Below are positions 6,327 through 6,691 of a DNA stretch of 6,691 nt, piece by piece (the first letter of the stretch is position 1; every line of letters begins with the position of its first letter). The stretch is taken from the NCBI GenBank assembly GCA_022576105.1, contig JACZRM010000095.1, positions 1-6,691 of the forward strand, given 5' to 3'. The translations under genes were made by a program, and so were the position numbers. The stretch is from Chloroflexota bacterium (GTDB lineage: Bacteria > Chloroflexota > Dehalococcoidia > UBA3495). The notes beneath the pieces were generated by a model, which was given only the letters and a program-made list of their open reading frames with translations, did not search any database and had not been told where the DNA came from.

Positions 6327-6392
6327 CTCAGAAACCTGCCAGATAGTTGTTTAGCACCACCATCATTTAGTTCCCCGCGTACCCCAATCCCC

Positions 6393-6398
6393 ATTATA
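6393..6398 (-). promoter_or_regulatory. Perfect -10 box (TATAAT) for the 61-aa gene
   Basis: The minus strand reads TATAAT exactly, which would start a transcript near 6386 and give a leader of about 60 nt. A TTGACG lies upstream but only 11 bp away, too close for a standard -35; the hexamer at 17-bp spacing is ATCCAA. The promoter is therefore strong in its -10 and unclear in its -35. Confidence 0.45.
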
Positions 6399-6558
6399 GA
6401 AGCCATCACCGTCAATTGGATAACCGGAAGCCTGGTCTGGTGCCTGGTTCATCGGTAAGATGGCGGATTGTCTTCAAGGCTAAGTTGGAAAACGAGAATG
6501 GCTCGCTATTCACCGTGCCACTTTTTTAGTTGCTCTCGTCAGCCGAGTTGCTTGAGAA

Positions 6559-6597
6559 CGTCGGTCGAGTAGGCCGGAAGGCCGTATCGAGACCACC
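6559..6597 (+). repeat. REP-like extragenic palindrome with GTAG head
   Basis: The core is GGCC-GGAA-GGCC (6572-6583), a 4-bp stem with a GGAA tetraloop. It is flanked by a symmetric GTA/GTA internal loop, then TCGA/TCGA (6565-6568 with 6587-6590) and GG/CC (6563-6564 with 6593-6594) past a two-base bulge. A GTAG tetranucleotide (6569-6572) at the foot of the inner stem is typical of REP elements mobilised by RAYT transposases. From memory, the reverse strand (GGTGGTCTCGATACG ... CTACTCGACC) resembles extragenic palindromes abundant in some actinobacterial genomes. Only one copy is in the window, so repetition is not shown. Confidence 0.5.
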
Positions 6598-6691
6598 TAG
6601 AAAGAAACGCCATCTATGCTGTACCTACCGGGCCATTCGAGAGGAGGGACCGGCAGTTGAATGAAGCATGGATTGGCCTTCACCTTCTGCC

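Larger units (their letters stand above)
6327..6691. other. Gene-poor stretch of 365 bp
   Basis: Left to right it holds the leader and promoter of the 61-aa gene, a duplicated GCCTGGT word (6430-6436 and 6442-6448), several short inverted repeats (6453-6630) and a REP-like palindrome. I could not confirm a gene. Two fragments touch the right edge. On plus, TTG 6657 has AGGAGG (6642-6647) nine bases upstream and is open for 11 codons to the edge. On minus, a frame open from the edge encodes 30 residues and stops at TAG 6599-6597, directly beside the palindrome. Neither is long enough to name. Confidence 0.5.

Noticed and set aside
6499..6526. Plus-strand terminator (TGGC...GCCA then T6)
   Set aside because: The stem is only 4 bp with a 14-nt loop and no gene ends just upstream on the plus strand.
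6492..6597. Group II intron fragment or tRNA
   Set aside because: The domain V pattern (GAGCCG...GAAA...CGGTTC) is not present and no T-arm GGTTCGAATCC or cloverleaf could be drawn.
6597..6689. C-terminus of a minus-strand gene entering from the right (30 residues)
   Set aside because: The frame is open to the window edge and its stop abuts the REP-like palindrome, but 30 residues without a recognisable motif cannot be called a gene.

Overview
The window carries two divergent gene blocks and a small convergent gene. The best guess at source is a bacterium of the phylum Chloroflexota. I infer this from memory of family distribution: the MoxR / DUF58 / TgpA-type operon, a lipoprotein with a DipZ-like thioredoxin module, and a thioredoxin-like lipoprotein with an F-x-T-P-x-F-C-x4-C-G-P signature. 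Base composition looks moderately GC-rich by eye. Non-ATG starts are frequent (TTG, GTG and probably ATT). No marker gene is present, so the assignment is tentative.

Left block, minus strand (3581 down to 1): a MoxR-family AAA+ ATPase, then a DUF58 membrane protein, then the N-terminal 404 codons of a TgpA-like (DUF3488/transglutaminase) membrane protein that leaves the window at base 1. DUF58 and TgpA overlap by 14 bp. MoxR and DUF58 are 81 to 123 bp apart, depending on the DUF58 start. This is the conserved MoxR-DUF58-transglutaminase set, thought to act as a membrane-anchored chaperone/maturation system for extracytoplasmic proteins or the envelope.

Centre (3582-3765): a 184-bp divergent intergenic region. 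It holds a perfect 13-bp dyad, a duplicated 9-bp word spaced 20 bp apart, and weak promoter candidates for both directions.

Right block, plus strand (3766-6083): two tightly linked genes for secreted, lipid-anchored thioredoxin-fold proteins. The first has a CVNC active site and a DipZ-type C-terminal domain, but lacks DipZ's CcdA-like membrane part. The second has an N-terminal beta-rich domain and a CX4C thioredoxin-like domain. Its signal-peptide n-region contains a perfect 15-bp x 3 tandem repeat (KVSWP x 3). Together they look like an extracytoplasmic thiol redox pair; the electron donor is not in the window.

Right end (6084-6691): a hairpin-rich convergent gap, a 61-aa single-pass membrane protein on the minus strand with a perfect TATAAT box and a G-run leader, and a gene-poor stretch with a REP-like palindrome bearing a GTAG head (6559-6597). 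The most notable points are the in-frame repeat in the signal peptide, the CX4C protein with Ser where a cis-Pro is expected, the probable ATT start of DUF58, and the REP-like element.
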